A DNA stretch of 64,000 bases from Afifella aestuarii (lineage in GTDB: Bacteria; Pseudomonadota; Alphaproteobacteria; Rhizobiales; Afifellaceae). How positions within the stretch are numbered: position 1 is the stretch's first letter; each line of letters begins with the position of its first letter. The notes beneath the pieces are model-generated. The model had not been told where the DNA came from. It saw only the letters and a list, made by a program, of their open reading frames with translations, and ran no database searches. The stretch lies in contig NZ_SAUF01000001.1 in assembly GCF_004023665.1 (NCBI RefSeq), positions 1,040,501 to 1,104,500 of the forward strand. Reading direction: 5' to 3'. Positions 63,104 to 64,000 of the stretch are shown here, piece after piece. Position numbers and translations under genes: made by a program.

Positions 63104-64000
63104 TGTCGGTACGGCGGGCGCGGCCTCCTCGCGCCTGCCTCTCTTGCGCTTGCTTGAGCGCCATTTCCTCCTCGTTCTCGTTGCCCTCTATCTTGCGGCC
63201 TTCGCTTTGTGGCCGCTTGGACAACTCTTCGCCGAGGCACTGGCGGCCAACAAAGAGGGCGTGCTTTTCGGCACGTTCCTCGATCAATGGGAAAGCCGCT
63301 CCGCGATCCGCGCCCTGAGCCATACGCTCGAGGCGTCGTTTCTCTCCACGCTCGTCTCCGTCGTGATCGGGGCCGTTGCCGCCGTGCTCCTCGTCCTCAC
63401 CGATATGCGGTGGAAGGGCGCGATCGTCTTCATGCTGCTTTTGCCGCTCCTGATCCCGTCGCAGATCATGGCACTCGCCTGGATCGAGCTCACCGGTCCG
63501 ACGAGCCTGATCCTGGCGCCGCTCGGGCTTGCACCCGAACCCGGCATGACCAACCCGCTTTACTCCAAATGGGGCATCGTGATCGTCATGGGCGTCGAGC
63601 ATGCGGCTCTCGTCTTTTTGACGGTGCGCGCGGCGCTTTCTTCATTGCCCATGGATATCGTCGAAGCGGCGCAGCTCGCCGGCGCCCGGCCTCTTCGTAT
63701 CGTCATGCGCATCTTGATGCCTCTCGCCTTTCCCTCCGTCCTGAGCGGGGCTGCGCTCGCTTTCGTCGCTTCGATCGGCAATTTCGGCGTGCCGGCACTT
63801 CTCGGTATCCCGGGGCGCTACACGATGCTGACGACGCTCATCTATCAGCGCCTGCAAGGTTTTGGGCCGCAGGTGCTTGGTCAGGTCGCGGCCCTTGCCG
63901 TCATTCTGACTCTGATCGCCGCTGCTGGCCTTCTCATTCGCAGCCTCGTCGCGCGGCGTTTCGGAGCTGCCGTGGAACGCACCAGTGCGCCGCTCGTGCC
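63084..64000 (+). CDS. ABC transporter permease, 2-aminoethylphosphonate or iron type (3' end outside window)
   Basis: A long open frame continues to the window edge with no usual ATG or GTG at its beginning. CTG 63084 follows AAGGAG at seven bases and reads (M)SSSAVDVGTAGAASSRLP, then helices such as HFLLVLVALYLAAFALWPLG. TTG 63144 is an alternative start. The visible 305 residues have the permease pattern SHTLEASFLSTLVSVVIGAV, LLPLLIPSQIMALAWIE, and the ATPase-contact loop EAAQLAGARPLRIVMRILMP. Many relatives are double-length fusions. It overlaps the binding-protein gene by 20 bases. Confidence 0.8.
   Translation, partial: MSSSAVDVGTAGAASSRLPLLRLLERHFLLVLVALYLAAFALWPLGQLFAEALAANKEGVLFGTFLDQWESRSAIRALSHTLEASFLSTLVSVVIGAVAAVLLVLTDMRWKGAIVFMLLLPLLIPSQIMALAWIELTGPTSLILAPLGLAPEPGMTNPLYSKWGIVIVMGVEHAALVFLTVRAALSSLPMDIVEAAQLAGARPLRIVMRILMPLAFPSVLSGAALAFVASIGNFGVPALLGIPGRYTMLTTLIYQRLQGFGPQVLGQVAALAVILTLIAAAGLLIRSLVARRFGAAVERTSAPLV

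Noticed and set aside
63100-63318. Short 72-codon frame beginning TTG-ATG after the binding protein
   Set aside because: It is a shadow of the permease frame, Cys/Ser/Arg-rich and without membrane character, while the overlapping frame gives a clear permease.
1-64000. CRISPR arrays, tRNA/rRNA genes, insertion sequences or prophage
   Set aside because: I found no spaced direct repeats, cloverleaf-type sequences, transposase or phage proteins, or att-like flanks while reading the window. A covariance-model search was not possible here.

Overview
The window looks like a high-GC chromosome segment from a phototrophic alphaproteobacterium, probably a purple non-sulfur member of the Hyphomicrobiales. 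The pointers are bacteriochlorophyll genes (bchE, bchJ) behind FNR- and PpsR-type operators, the fixHIS genes for cbb3 oxidase maturation, and a rhizobial-style C-P lyase operon. The genus is an inference. I saw no tRNA or rRNA gene, CRISPR array, transposase or prophage gene.

Positions 1-8.2 kb hold the end of a fixGHIS cluster (copper ATPase and assembly factors for cbb3 oxidase), a small membrane ORF overlapping fixS, a GST-like protein, and mtnK, mtnA and a fuculose-aldolase-like gene. The last three together fit the DHAP shunt for methylthioribose salvage. Positions 8.3-13.8 kb are a minus-strand oligopeptide ABC importer operon (oppA-B-C-DF). Positions 13.9-18.5 kb carry a FAH-family hydrolase, a UDP-glucuronate epimerase and the bchE-bchJ pair.

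Positions 18.6-37 kb are mostly metabolic and regulatory genes. They include a Pat-type acyl-CoA synthetase/GNAT fusion, an alcohol dehydrogenase, an APH-like/P-loop kinase fusion, an aldo-keto reductase, a D-lyxose/D-mannose isomerase, a LacI regulator with a clear palindromic operator, a CUT1 glucose/mannose-type importer, LysR and IclR regulators, a PHP protein, galE and an SDR.

Positions 37.3-49.1 kb form one tightly overlapping operon: alternative complex III (actABCDEF), a small one-helix ORF, a SCO copper chaperone and a four-subunit caa3 oxidase whose subunit I has A2-type features. This would carry electrons from quinol to oxygen without a bc1 complex. With the cbb3 maturation genes at the left edge, the cell appears to have at least two aerobic respiratory branches beside phototrophy.

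Positions 49.3-64 kb concern phosphorus scavenging: a periplasmic glycerophosphodiesterase, the phnF regulator, and phnGHIJKL, a hexapeptide acetyltransferase, phnCDE, a 2H-phosphoesterase-like protein, phnM and phnN. A second phosphonate-type (2-aminoethylphosphonate or iron) ABC importer follows and runs off the right edge. A Pho box and a PhnF-like inverted repeat lie between phnF and phnG. Three ABC operons have a hairpin directly after the binding-protein gene, which would favour excess binding protein.
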